Source: Paenibacillus thiaminolyticus
GTDB taxonomy: Bacteria > Bacillota > Bacilli > Paenibacillales > Paenibacillaceae
Assembly: GCF_007066085.1 (NCBI RefSeq)
Contig: NZ_CP041405.1
Location: forward strand, 2,666,001-2,730,000
Direction: 5' to 3'
DNA: 64,000 nucleotides
Positions 42,445-50,048 of this stretch are shown here, one piece after another; within the stretch, counting starts at the first letter, position 1; every line of letters starts with the position of its first letter. Both the position numbers and the translations under genes were made by a program. Below the pieces are notes generated by a model. It did not search any database, was not told the DNA's origin, and saw only the letters and a program-made list of their open reading frames with translations.

Positions 42445-43317
42445 ATGAAGAAATACTTATACATAACGACGCTTACTCTTATTTTCGTACTACTTCTGGC
42501 GGCATGTTCATCGGGGAATCCGGCACTACACGAGTCAGTACAGCCACTGCAACCAGTTGGGACACTGCAAGTATTCTATTTGGACGTCGGCCAAGGTGAT
42601 TCTACTCTGATCAAGACTCCAAAAGGACAGCACATCTTAATTGACGGCGGAGACAATCACAAGGGACAGGATGTCGTCGAATACCTTGAAAGCCTCGGCA
42701 TCACGCAATTGGATGTGGTGATAGCAACCCATCCGGACGCCGACCATATAGGCGGTCTGGATACGGTGATTGACGCGATGCCAGTAAAGTCTGTTTATGC
42801 CCCAAAAGTCAGCCACACGACCAATGCATATCGTGACTTTTTAATGGCCGTAAAAAACAGAGGATTGAAGATAAAGACGGCCAAGGCGGGCCTTGACATC
42901 CCACTGGAAGGCGTCACAGCGGAGTTCGTTGCCCCCGTCGCGGAGTATGGCAAGGATCTGAATGCTTGGAGCGCCGTGCTGCGGCTGACGTATGGGAACA
43001 CCTCCTTCCTATTCACCGGCGATGCTGAAGCCCGGAGCGAAGCCGACATGTTGAAGCAGCCGAAGCCGCTGCATGCCGACGTGCTTAAGGTGGGACATCA
43101 TGGGTCGGACACGTCCACGTCACAGGAATTTATTGACGCCGTGCAACCAACCTACGCCGTGATTAGTGCGGGAGTGGACAATAAATATGGTCATCCCAAA
43201 AAAGTGATCATGAACCGGCTCAAGAAGGCCGGCGTTGAAATATATCGAACAGACAAGCAAGGAACAATAACAGCGATCAGTGACGGCACGAATATAAAAT
43301 GGGAGATAATGAAATAG
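42445..43317 (+). CDS. ComEC-like metallo-beta-lactamase-fold lipoprotein
   Basis: A 290-residue lipoprotein: signal peptide with lipobox LAAC (Cys21 or so), then an MBL-fold domain as in the C-terminus of ComEC/Rec2. Metal and phosphate motifs are VGQGDSTLI, the HILIDGGD strand, THPDADHIGG (HxxxDH), FLFTGDAE and GHHGSDTSTS. Such exported MBL proteins are probable nucleases or phosphodiesterases at the membrane surface. ATG 42445 follows GGGAGGTAAAT. It is a single gene between terminators. Confidence 0.87.
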   Translation: MKKYLYITTLTLIFVLLLAACSSGNPALHESVQPLQPVGTLQVFYLDVGQGDSTLIKTPKGQHILIDGGDNHKGQDVVEYLESLGITQLDVVIATHPDADHIGGLDTVIDAMPVKSVYAPKVSHTTNAYRDFLMAVKNRGLKIKTAKAGLDIPLEGVTAEFVAPVAEYGKDLNAWSAVLRLTYGNTSFLFTGDAEARSEADMLKQPKPLHADVLKVGHHGSDTSTSQEFIDAVQPTYAVISAGVDNKYGHPKKVIMNRLKKAGVEIYRTDKQGTITAISDGTNIKWEIMK

Positions 43318-43347
43318 CCTCGTAGCGATTCGGGGCTTATCTTTTTC
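43316..43347 (+). terminator. Terminator of the ComEC-like gene
   Basis: AGCCTCG and CGGGGCT pair around TAGCGATT, followed by TATCTTTTTCC. It overlaps the stop codon. Confidence 0.65.
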
Positions 43348-43401
43348 CAATTGCGTCATAAACGAGCTTTCCGCCATAGTTGAACTTTTGCAAGGGTAAG
43401 T

Positions 43402-43455
43402 GCCGCGAGAAAGCTCCCGCGGCTCTCTGAATGGCTCCTTATCGGGGCCTTTTTG
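43402..43455 (+). terminator. Two further hairpins, second terminator-like
   Basis: GCCGCG/CGCGGC (43402-43423) and GGCTCC/GGGGCC with TTTTT (43433-43453). The latter nearly copies the terminator at 42376. The remaining 43456-43836 is AT-rich with no supported gene. Confidence 0.5.
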
Positions 43456-43836
43456 TCTTGCTATACTACTAACTATCACCTCAACGACTAATGAATCCGG
43501 TCTATTCATTTTTTTGTACTTCTATACGATAATATATAAGACGACTCAACTTTTGCAAAAGTGGCGCCCCTTTGACGTATTTGACTCATAAGGGCTGCTA
43601 GCAAACTCCACAGCGAAAAAATCCTTATTTGGGGAGGCTTTTATGCATTTGGGATGAAGTATAGCGCAAGCTAGCGTCACAAACCAAGAACTATCTCAAA
43701 GTCCATCATCGCTTGTTAAATCCCGATACGAGTGGAAATCGAAAGAAGCACATGGTATGACTGCTCTCCAACCTTTGCTGTAACCGCTTACTTTATTGTC
43801 GCAAATATTGTAATTTAAGGAAGGGAGTTATCTTTT

Positions 43837-44817
43837 ATGAAGAAGAAAACATCATTGTTGTTAATCTTGTCGACAGTTTTAATTTTCTCTTTTATGAGTG
43901 GCTCAATTATTACAGCTAGTCCTTCAACTTCTGCAGTAAACGAGGTAACTGAGGCTCAAAAAGCTCCTATAATGATGGCATACTATAGAACATGGCGTGA
44001 CGTAACCATGCCTCATGATGCAAATTCAACTCTACCATACCCTAATGTGACAGCTATGACAGACATTCCTGAAGAAGTCGATATCGTTTCCGTCTTCCAC
44101 TATGTAAAACCAGGTACAGATGAACAACTATTTTGGGACACGCTTCGTGATACATATGTGCCTATCTTGCACGAACGACAAACCAAAGTGATACGCACTA
44201 TAGATATTAGGGAGCTATATAACGTACCTAGCATGGGTACAATGCCCACATCCAAAGAATATGATGATCATGCGCAATCCTTAATAGATAAATACGTAAC
44301 TCCCTACAATTTAGATGGCTTAGATATTGATATGGAGGAAAATTTAACTCAAGAAAAAGAAACAAAAGCTTTTGGTGTTTTTGAAGCTCTGTCTAAACGG
44401 TTAGGACCAATGTCGAATAGTGGCAAACTGCTTATCTATGATACAAACAAAGACAATCATAGCCTATTCAAAAAAGTAGCTCCATTTTGTGATTATTTGT
44501 TTCTGCAAGCTTATGGCAGAGACCCTGGTAGATTAGATAGTACATGGGCAACTTATAGAAATACGATCTTCCCTGATCAGTTTCTTCCGGGGATATCTTT
44601 TCAGGAAGAATTAGGTGCAAACTGGGCTGATACTCAGGAACCATTTGAAACAAGCAGAGCTTACAAATATGCTGTTTGGCAACCGGAAGATGGCCCTAAG
44701 GGAGGAATGTTTATCTATGCCATCGATAGAGATGGAAAAGAATACGGCGATAATACAATTACGGAAACAGACTTTAGTTGGACAAAAAAATTAATTGATG
44801 TCTTGAAAAACAAATAA
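43837..44817 (+). CDS. Secreted GH18 endo-beta-N-acetylglucosaminidase-like enzyme
   Basis: A 326-residue exported glycosidase: signal peptide at residues 1-28, then a single GH18 barrel. The catalytic motif YNLDGLDIDMEEN places D160, D163, D165 and the acid/base E167; VVSVFHYVKP-like VSVFHYVKP and FLQAYGRDP are barrel strands. The overall form (short loops, EndoH/EndoS-like motif) suggests release of N-glycans or action on peptidoglycan-like chains rather than long chitin. Low GC compared with flanking genes hints at transfer. ATG follows AAGGAAGGGAGTTATCTTTT. Confidence 0.8.
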   Translation: MKKKTSLLLILSTVLIFSFMSGSIITASPSTSAVNEVTEAQKAPIMMAYYRTWRDVTMPHDANSTLPYPNVTAMTDIPEEVDIVSVFHYVKPGTDEQLFWDTLRDTYVPILHERQTKVIRTIDIRELYNVPSMGTMPTSKEYDDHAQSLIDKYVTPYNLDGLDIDMEENLTQEKETKAFGVFEALSKRLGPMSNSGKLLIYDTNKDNHSLFKKVAPFCDYLFLQAYGRDPGRLDSTWATYRNTIFPDQFLPGISFQEELGANWADTQEPFETSRAYKYAVWQPEDGPKGGMFIYAIDRDGKEYGDNTITETDFSWTKKLIDVLKNK

Positions 44818-44893
44818 GGGACCATTCAGCAAACGAATGGATTATGTGATCTTCAACAATATTCTTTACGTTTGAAGTAAATGAATACACAGG

Positions 44894-44929
44894 AAGCCCT
44901 TCGTCCTACAAAGGATGAAGGGCTTTTTT
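44894..44929 (+). terminator. Terminator after the GH18 gene
   Basis: AAGCCCTTCGTCC and GGATGAAGGGCTT form a 13-bp stem with loop TACAAA, then TTTTT. Confidence 0.85.
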
Positions 44930-44989
44930 ATGATCATCGGTATAACCTTATCATATATTTGACAGTTTAGTTGGATCAATTCCTCCTGT

Positions 44990-45471
44990 ATGAATGTTCC
45001 GATTGATAGATGTCCGACATAAATGCTTTTAAAGGTTCGTTGCATAATTGCGAAGACCAGACATGACGATTCCGACATTCCCTATAGACGGCAATGGAAA
45101 CATTGCAGATAAGCCTGTTGTAAAAAGTATCGCTCCCGAACGATTCTTTATCATGTCGGGTAATACTTCATTGACAGCAAAAATCGCAGGCAGTATATGG
45201 CCTTTTACTTGTTCTAAGACGTTTTCAGGTGTTGTTTCCAACACATGTCTGAAAATACCCGGTCCTGAATAAGGGCTATATTCGAGCACATCAATACGGC
45301 CAAAGTCTTGTTTAGCAGCCTGTAAAGCTTGCTTTAGAGCTGGCAAATCCGTAACATCTGCGACATAAGACTTCGCTTCAATATTTAGCTTGTTTAGTTC
45401 ACTTATGATCATCCCCAATTTCTCAGGGTTACGTGCAATGGCAGCTACCTTAATGATGCTAGTCTTTACAT
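44990..45471 (-). pseudogene. Broken short-chain dehydrogenase (SDR) gene
   Basis: The main frame reads VAAIARNPEKLGMII, YVADVTDLPALKQAL, GRIDVLEYSPYSGPG and GAILFTTGLSAMFPLP, all SDR features. It has lost its N-terminal cofactor-binding part to the IS3 element at 45472. It then shifts frame near 45035: the homologous continuation YVGHLSIGTFIQEE is in a second frame. No N-terminal part is found across the element, so the insertion was followed by deletion. Confidence 0.8.
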
Positions 45472-45528
45472 TGGACACGGAAAACCGAGAGTGCGACAAT
45501 AAAAGTAATTAAACTCGAGGTGTCCAAC

Positions 45529-45816
45529 ATGACGAAAAAGTACGACAAGGAATTCAAACTTCAAACCGTAAGACTCATCCAGGAAGAAGGGAAAACGGTG
45601 GCGCAGGTAGCCCGGGAAATGGGGTTGCATGAGAATACGTTGTACCGCTGGGTCGCCGAATTCAAGAGCAGCGGGAATCAGGCATTCCCCGGTAGCGGAC
45701 AACTTAAACCGGAGGATAAAGAGCTCGGTGACCTTCAGAAGCGAATTCGCGATCTGGAAGAAGAGAACGAAATTCTAAAAAAGGCCATGCACTATTTCGC
45801 AAAGGACCGGCACTGA
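45529..45816 (+). CDS. IS3-family transposase OrfA
   Basis: A 95-residue helix-turn-helix protein that binds the element ends. KYDKEFKLQTVRLIQEEG, QVAREMGLHENTLYRWVAEF and the leucine-zipper tail DLQKRIRDLEEENEILKKAM are standard. ATG 45529 follows CGAGGTG. An AAAAAAG slippery run near 45777 would allow frameshifting into orfB. Confidence 0.9.
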   Translation: MTKKYDKEFKLQTVRLIQEEGKTVAQVAREMGLHENTLYRWVAEFKSSGNQAFPGSGQLKPEDKELGDLQKRIRDLEEENEILKKAMHYFAKDRH

Positions 45817-46610
45817 TTTATCCATTCATCCACAGACACCGCTTGCAGTTCCGTGTCGCGAAGATGTGCTCTCTATTCGGCGTTTCCAAAAGCGGTTATT
45901 ACGAATGGACGAAACGCAAAGAAAGCAAACGCAGCAAACGCCGTAAGCAGCTTGAGAAATTAATTCGTAGACTTTTCCCAGAAAACCGTTTCCCGCATCA
46001 TGAAAGAGCTTGGATTGAAATCGCGTATAGTCAAGAAATATAAGGCCACGACAAACTCGAAACATCACTTGCCCGTTGCGGAAAACGTCCTCAACCAGGC
46101 GTTCACGGCGGAGAAGCCAAATCAAGTCTGGATGGGCGATATCACATATATTCTCCAACGGACGAAGGTTGGCTCTATCTCGCCAGCCTAGAGGACCTCT
46201 GCACGCGCAAAATCGTCGGCTTCCATATGGATGAACGGATGACGAAGGAGCTTTGTCTGAAAGCTCTGGATCAGGCGTATCGCCTTCAAAAGCCAAAAGG
46301 GAATGTGCTGCATCATTCTGATCGTGGCAGTCAGTATGCGTCTTCGGACTATCAACAGCGGCTTCGCCAATATCGCATGAAAGGCAGCATGAGCCGCAAG
46401 GGTAATTGTTACGACAACGCTTGTATTGAGTCCTTTCATAGCATTTTGAAAAAAGAGCTTGTTTACTTGCAGAGATTCAAGACAAGGAAAGAAGCTAGAG
46501 AGAAGATTTATGAGTACATCACGTGCTTCTATAATGGAAAGATAATCTATTCCTCTATAGGGTATTTCACGCCCACTCAATTCGAACGTACGTTTCGTTC
46601 AGCTGCGTAA
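45783..46610 (+). pseudogene. IS3-family transposase OrfB, frameshifted
   Basis: Catalytic rve-domain protein in at least three frames. The start (FRVAKMCSLFGVSKSGYYEW) runs to about 45975. A deletion removes roughly 30 codons before VSRIMKELGLKSRIVKKYK. Two extra bases near 46151 break ITYI from TDEGWLYLASLED. The DDE residues are still visible in WMGDITYI, HHSDRGSQYAS and ACIESFHS, but no full protein can be made. Confidence 0.88.
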
Positions 46611-46746
46611 TTCTCTCGATTTTATGTGTCCAATCTATTGACAGAGGTCCAACCTCAATACGCCGCGTTACACTGCCCTGTTGCCCGATCAAATCTTCTC
46701 TTTTGCGTTCCTTCATTTGTATCAATCCCTTTCTGGACATAATAAA

Positions 46747-46768
46747 AAGTCGCCCATATGGGCGACTT
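46747..46768 (-). terminator. Terminator of the exported small protein gene
   Basis: AAGTCGCCCATATGGGCGACTT is a perfect palindrome followed on the minus strand by TTTATT. Confidence 0.75.
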
Positions 46769-46840
46769 GCCGAACTATAAAAGTATGCATCTCATTGTTT
46801 CTACCGAACTCACAAAAAGGAAGCTACTATCTGCTTTATT

Positions 46841-47296
46841 TTACAGTCTATCAATATCTAATGTAAAATCGGTTTCGCTTCTCTTAACGCTCCATACACC
46901 AATATAGTATTTTTTCCCGGCTTCCAGCTTCCAAATAATTTTTTCATCTTTAGAGCCTTTTCTTTCGGAAACAGCTATAGTCCTTTCATTTTCATCAAGA
47001 AGGAACAGATCAGCGTCCTCTGTTAAATCAGTCAGCGTAATTTTATACTTACTGGTTTTTTTCGGAATAAAGTAATACCATGCCCTGCCTTTGCCGGGGT
47101 AAAGGGAACCTTTTTCACTTTCATATTCTGTAATCTCATAGATTGGACCCTGGATGTATGACGACTCCATCACCTTTGATTTCGCAGGCATAGAAGATAC
47201 TTCTGTTTTTGGAGCAGCAAATCCTGCTGTCGGAGCCAACACGCTTGCCAGTAATGCTGCAGTTGTACCGAATACGATCAGTGCTTTTTTCATCAT
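46841..47296 (-). CDS. Small exported protein with PPC-like beta domain
   Basis: A 151-residue secreted protein: signal peptide (MMKKALIVFGTTAALLASV to GFAAP), then a beta-sandwich. The pattern AWYYFIPKKTSKYKITLTDL, DADLFLLDENERTI and KYYIGVWSVKRSETDFTLDI is that of bacterial pre-peptidase C-terminal (PPC) domains, normally attached to secreted proteases. Here it stands alone. The start at 47296 follows GGAGGTTATT. AT-rich. Function unknown. Confidence 0.72.
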   Translation of the reverse strand: MMKKALIVFGTTAALLASVLAPTAGFAAPKTEVSSMPAKSKVMESSYIQGPIYEITEYESEKGSLYPGKGRAWYYFIPKKTSKYKITLTDLTEDADLFLLDENERTIAVSERKGSKDEKIIWKLEAGKKYYIGVWSVKRSETDFTLDIDRL

Positions 47297-47395
47297 AATA
47301 ACCTCCATATTATGGATATTTTGTCTTTCATGATCATTATAATCTATTTTATTGAAGTAAGCAATATATTTGGTATATTCTATATTTTTTGGTTT

Positions 47396-47426
47396 TTAAT
47401 TAAAATACCGCCCCCGAAGGAGCGGC
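47396..47426 (-). terminator. Terminator of the tRNA-like gene
   Basis: CCGCTCC and GGGGGCGG pair around TTC, followed by TATTTTAATT on the minus strand. Confidence 0.65.
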
Positions 47427-47458
47427 TTATATAGAAAAGGGGATTAACATAAGTTGTG

Positions 47459-47539
47459 GGAAAGGGGCGGATTCGAACCGCCGACCTTCGCGGGCTATGG
47501 GCCCTGCCCCGAGCGCTCTGTCCGCTGAGCTACCTTTCC
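47459..47539 (-). tRNA. tRNA-like gene with enlarged anticodon arm (isotype unclear)
   Basis: Acceptor GGAAAGG/CCTTTCC (7 bp), D-arm GCTC/GAGC, variable AGGTC and T-arm GGCGG/CCGCC with loop TTCGAAT are all canonical. The anticodon region is 8-9 bases too long: TCGGGGC and GCCCGCGA pair with one bulged G, leaving a 10-base loop AGGGCCCATA. CAT (Met/Ile) or CCC (Gly) can be read, but neither is preceded by the universal U33. The 3' CCA is not encoded. It may be a decayed or phage-derived tRNA. Confidence 0.7.
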
Positions 47540-47724
47540 ACGAGACGCGGTGCGGTTTCCACCGGTAGCCTTTGACCGCATGCGGCCAGTATCGCCGGAA
47601 TTGTTCCCCGCGCCGATTTACCCGTCTATATATAAGTGGCTTTTGTATGGGGTGAAAATCACCGTCTACTTATAGGTGACAATCGCCCGACAAAAACACG
47701 GTTCCCGCTCCCAACCATTCAACG

Positions 47725-47778
47725 CGCATGTTTTATGCGTATTTCATATTGACGCGCATTAATTATGCGTGTTATAAT
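47725..47778 (+). promoter_or_regulatory. hicAB promoter with two operator dyads
   Basis: TTGACG (47749) and TATAAT (47773) are 18 bases apart. CGCAT-N5-ATGCG occurs twice, at 47725-47739 and 47755-47769, exactly 30 bp apart; the second fills the spacer. Likely HicB operators. Confidence 0.7.
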
Positions 47779-47803
47779 AGAACATGAAGGGAGGGAGAAA
47801 TCA

Positions 47804-48019
47804 TTGGGGAAGCAACGTACCGTCAGGGAAGTCTTACAAGCGCTCAAAGCTGCGGGGTTTTATAAATCCCCCACTCACGGCAAAGGCACTAGCCACCGTC
47901 GGTACATACACAAGGACGACCCTAAGCGCTACGCCGATGTTAGTTACCACTCCAGCGGCGATGTACTAGCGAAGGGCACGTTAAAAAGTATTGAGCGAAC
48001 GTCAGGGGTTAAATTCTAG
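47804..48019 (+). CDS. hicA: HicA-family mRNA interferase toxin
   Basis: A 71-residue HicA-like toxin with a double-stranded-RNA-binding fold. VREVLQALKAAGFYKSPTHGKGTSHRRYIH shows the family layout with the catalytic His in GTSHRRY, then a C-terminal VLAKGTLKSIERTSG helix. The TTG at 47804 is chosen because GGGAGGGAGAAATCA precedes it; an open frame begins upstream inside the operator and is not credible. Toxin first, antitoxin second, as usual for hicAB. Confidence 0.85.
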   Translation: MGKQRTVREVLQALKAAGFYKSPTHGKGTSHRRYIHKDDPKRYADVSYHSSGDVLAKGTLKSIERTSGVKF

Positions 48020-48070
48020 CCCCTGATGTCCCCCACTCTCTCCCTTCCACAAATATAAGGAGGTTCGAAG

Positions 48071-48469
48071 ATGCCGAATTACATTTACCCCGTTGTTGTC
48101 GAAGAAACGCCAACCGGCGTAAGCATGTACTTCCCAGATTTCCCGGGCACCGCTGTAACGGCTCCGTCCGTTGTCGCTGGAATTAAAGATGCCAAGGCCA
48201 TGCTGATACACCGTATCGAAGAACTGCACGACAACAATGATTCTGTGCCGGAGCCTTCCGGGATTGATGCAATCGAGTTGGAGGCTCCGAACGATTGTAT
48301 TATCTATGTCGAGGTCTTCGTGATTCCGCCGACCGACGATAAGACGGTCACCAAAAACTGCACCTTGCCTAAGTGGCTGCGCGATGCCGGAGAGGATGCG
48401 AATCTCAACTTCTCCCAATTGCTGCAGCAATCCGTACGTGAAGCCTTGGGCATAGAAAAGCGGCCGTGA
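48071..48469 (+). CDS. hicB: HicB-family antitoxin
   Basis: A 132-residue antitoxin. Residues 1-60 form the degenerate RNase-H-like domain (YIYPVVVEETPTGVSMYFPDFPG, and AKAMLIHRIEEL). The C-terminal part (CTLPKWLRDAGEDANLNFSQLLQQSVREALG) is a ribbon-helix-helix DNA-binding segment. The ATG follows AAGGAGGTTCGAAG. It should repress the promoter dyads upstream. Confidence 0.88.
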   Translation: MPNYIYPVVVEETPTGVSMYFPDFPGTAVTAPSVVAGIKDAKAMLIHRIEELHDNNDSVPEPSGIDAIELEAPNDCIIYVEVFVIPPTDDKTVTKNCTLPKWLRDAGEDANLNFSQLLQQSVREALGIEKRP

Positions 48470-48489
48470 TTAGGCCGCTTACTTTTTTA
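48457..48489 (+). terminator. Terminator of hicAB
   Basis: AAGCGGCC and GGCCGCTT pair around GTGATTA, followed by ACTTTTTT; the 5' arm overlaps the hicB end. Confidence 0.8.
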
Positions 48490-48681
48490 TATTGGGTGCA
48501 TATCCCGCTCCTTCCTTCATCGTGATTCCTTAACGGTATCACTGTGACAGCGCCGTTCCCACGCCCCAAACGACGCCATCACACTAATACCATTGATCCC
48601 CCGTATCACACAATCGCAATACAGCTAAGGTTGTATTCTCCACAACCGTTCAGCGTGACCGAGTGCCTACCACGGTGATAA

Positions 48682-48784
48682 GGGTACAGTAGACATCACC
48701 CGAGCAACTTCCTCGCTCTATATGCCTACTGTATCCCTGTGCTACAGACATCGTGCCGACGCGCAACAGACATGATACAGACAT
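48682..48784. repeat. Long dyad and phased ACAGACAT repeats
   Basis: GGGTACAGTAGACAT (48682-48696) and ATGCCTACTGTATCCC (48722-48737) form a long inverted repeat with an inner GAGC/GCTC. ACAGACAT then occurs at 48744, 48766 and 48777, spaced 22 and 11 bp, i.e. in helical phase. All lie just downstream of the ArpU-like gene. No ORF fits in 48490-48789. Confidence 0.6.
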
Positions 48785-48789
48785 GTTTT

Positions 48790-49155
48790 TTATATTTTTC
48801 CGTATAACTTTAGTACATCTGCCATCGCTTTAAAGCCTTCAACAATCTTCCGGTCAAAAGTTCTATCCGTGAATGTCCTCCACCTCACAACTGCTGATTT
48901 ACGCGGGAAATTCTCGATGAATCGATACTTCATAATTTGTCTTATTTCAGCATCTGCAATAGATTCGATTGCCGTTTCAACATTTTCTATCTCGGTCGAA
49001 TACTCTTTGTATACCTCTTTTTCTATAGGCGTCAGTTCTGCTTTCTTTGATAGAACTTCAATCCTCCTACGCATGGTCGGATATTTGTCTACCATGGCTT
49101 TGACGGTTTTTATATCTTCCGCGTTTGCCCGTGGGAAGATTTCTAATTGTCCCAT
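48790..49155 (-). CDS. ArpU/RinA-like phage late-gene regulator
   Basis: A 121-residue protein. The C-terminal half (IADAEIRQIMKYRFIENF, then VVRWRTFTDRTFDRKIVEGFKAM) resembles sigma region 4-like phage activators of the ArpU type, which switch on late genes. The N-terminal half is a charged coiled coil. It follows two small phage-like genes with small gaps on the same strand. The late genes it would control are missing, which marks a truncated prophage. Confidence 0.62.
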   Translation of the reverse strand: MGQLEIFPRANAEDIKTVKAMVDKYPTMRRRIEVLSKKAELTPIEKEVYKEYSTEIENVETAIESIADAEIRQIMKYRFIENFPRKSAVVRWRTFTDRTFDRKIVEGFKAMADVLKLYGKI

Positions 49156-49170
49156 CGCCTCAGCCCCTAA

Positions 49171-49398
49171 CTAAATAATGAATTCAAACAGATCCATTTG
49201 TCCGTTCGCCGGGATGTAGTCCGTCGCGTCTATCACATATCCTCTAAGTAACCATGCTGGATCAACTTCTCGGGAGTCTCCCGCTTCATTCTCTATTGGT
49301 TGTCCCGCCTCACGCTGTTTCCCTTTGTATCGGTTGTCCCAATTTTGCTCGGCCAGCTCCGTCCATACCCAATATGACCGTGCCTGTACTTTCTTCAT
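49171..49398 (-). CDS. Small phage-like hypothetical protein
   Basis: A 75-residue acidic protein (SYWVWTELAEQNWDNRYKGK; ends GQMDLFEFII). No family named. Its ATG overlaps the preceding stop (ATGA), and it lies 15 bp before the ArpU-like gene, a layout typical of phage early operons. Confidence 0.55.
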   Translation of the reverse strand: MKKVQARSYWVWTELAEQNWDNRYKGKQREAGQPIENEAGDSREVDPAWLLRGYVIDATDYIPANGQMDLFEFII

Positions 49399-49760
49399 AT
49401 CCAGTCTTCTCCATCGAAAGGCCCGATGTCCTCGCCGTATGCTCCCTTGTATACCTCTCTATCGTGATCCCAACAGTACCGGCGCATCTTGCCGCCATTC
49501 GGCGCCCTGTCGAATATATGAGGGCTGCGCAACTCCTTGCGTACCTCGCCACACCATGCGCACTCTCCACCGCCTGCGTGTTCTGCTGCTATTTGGCTGT
49601 ATTGCTCTTCGGTCAACTGTATTGTTCCCACGACAGGCGCCGGGCTAATGTCCGCAAGGTCGAATGTTTCAGGTAGTCCGGTGTAGCCCTTGGCCCTGAA
49701 ATGATCATCATGGTCAAGCAAATCTATTACGAATTTCCCATTCTTGAATGTTCAACAACC
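49395..49760 (-). pseudogene. Phage-like hypothetical gene, probably 5'-truncated
   Basis: The frame is open from a TGA near 49760 and reads FKNGKFVIDLLDHDDHFRAK, then a 100-residue body with CAWCGEV and RRYCWDHD pairs that could bind zinc. The first possible start is a TTG at 49721 with no ribosome site, inside sequence that already looks coding. The 5' end seems lost at the junction with the repressor remnant, so a deletion fused two parts of the prophage. Confidence 0.5.
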
Positions 49761-49773
49761 AGACTATGCGTAA

Positions 49774-50037
49774 AGAGTTAAAGGTGACTCGATGAAGAAT
49801 GCTGGAATGGAAAATGGAGACATTGTTTTTCTACGCAAAGCCTCATAAGCAGAGTTTAAACGGTCAAATTGTGGCCGCAATTATTAACAGTAAGAAGGGA
49901 GTTTAAAGAGGATCAGTGAAGGTTCTCCTAAATTCATGCTTTCTCCCAAAAACGAAGCTTATCAGTCTGAGGAGGTGAGTCCGAATGAACTGATAATATG
50001 CGGCGTTTACGCAGGGCACTATAGACCATCAATGTAA
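49774..50037 (+). pseudogene. Phage repressor (S24/LexA-like) C-terminal remnant
   Basis: RVKGDSMKNAGMENGDIVFLR carries the GDSM catalytic Ser of self-cleaving repressors, but a stop follows. GQIVAAIINSKKGV and then, after a frameshift at a TAA, LKRISEGSPKFMLSPKNEAY and ELIICGVYAGHYRPSM complete the fold. The DNA-binding half is missing. It ends 11 bp before the integrase start, the usual lysogeny module order. Confidence 0.75.
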
Positions 50038-50048
50038 GGAGTGACTCC

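Larger units (their letters stand above)
45472..46632 (+). mobile_element. Decayed IS3-family insertion sequence
   Basis: A 1161 bp element bounded by imperfect inverted repeats (TGGACACGGAAAACCGAGAG at the left, TGGACACATAAAATCGAGAG as the complement of the right end). It carries overlapping orfA and orfB of IS3/IS150 type. No 3-4 bp target duplication is evident, and orfB is broken, so the element is immobile unless helped. Confidence 0.85.
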
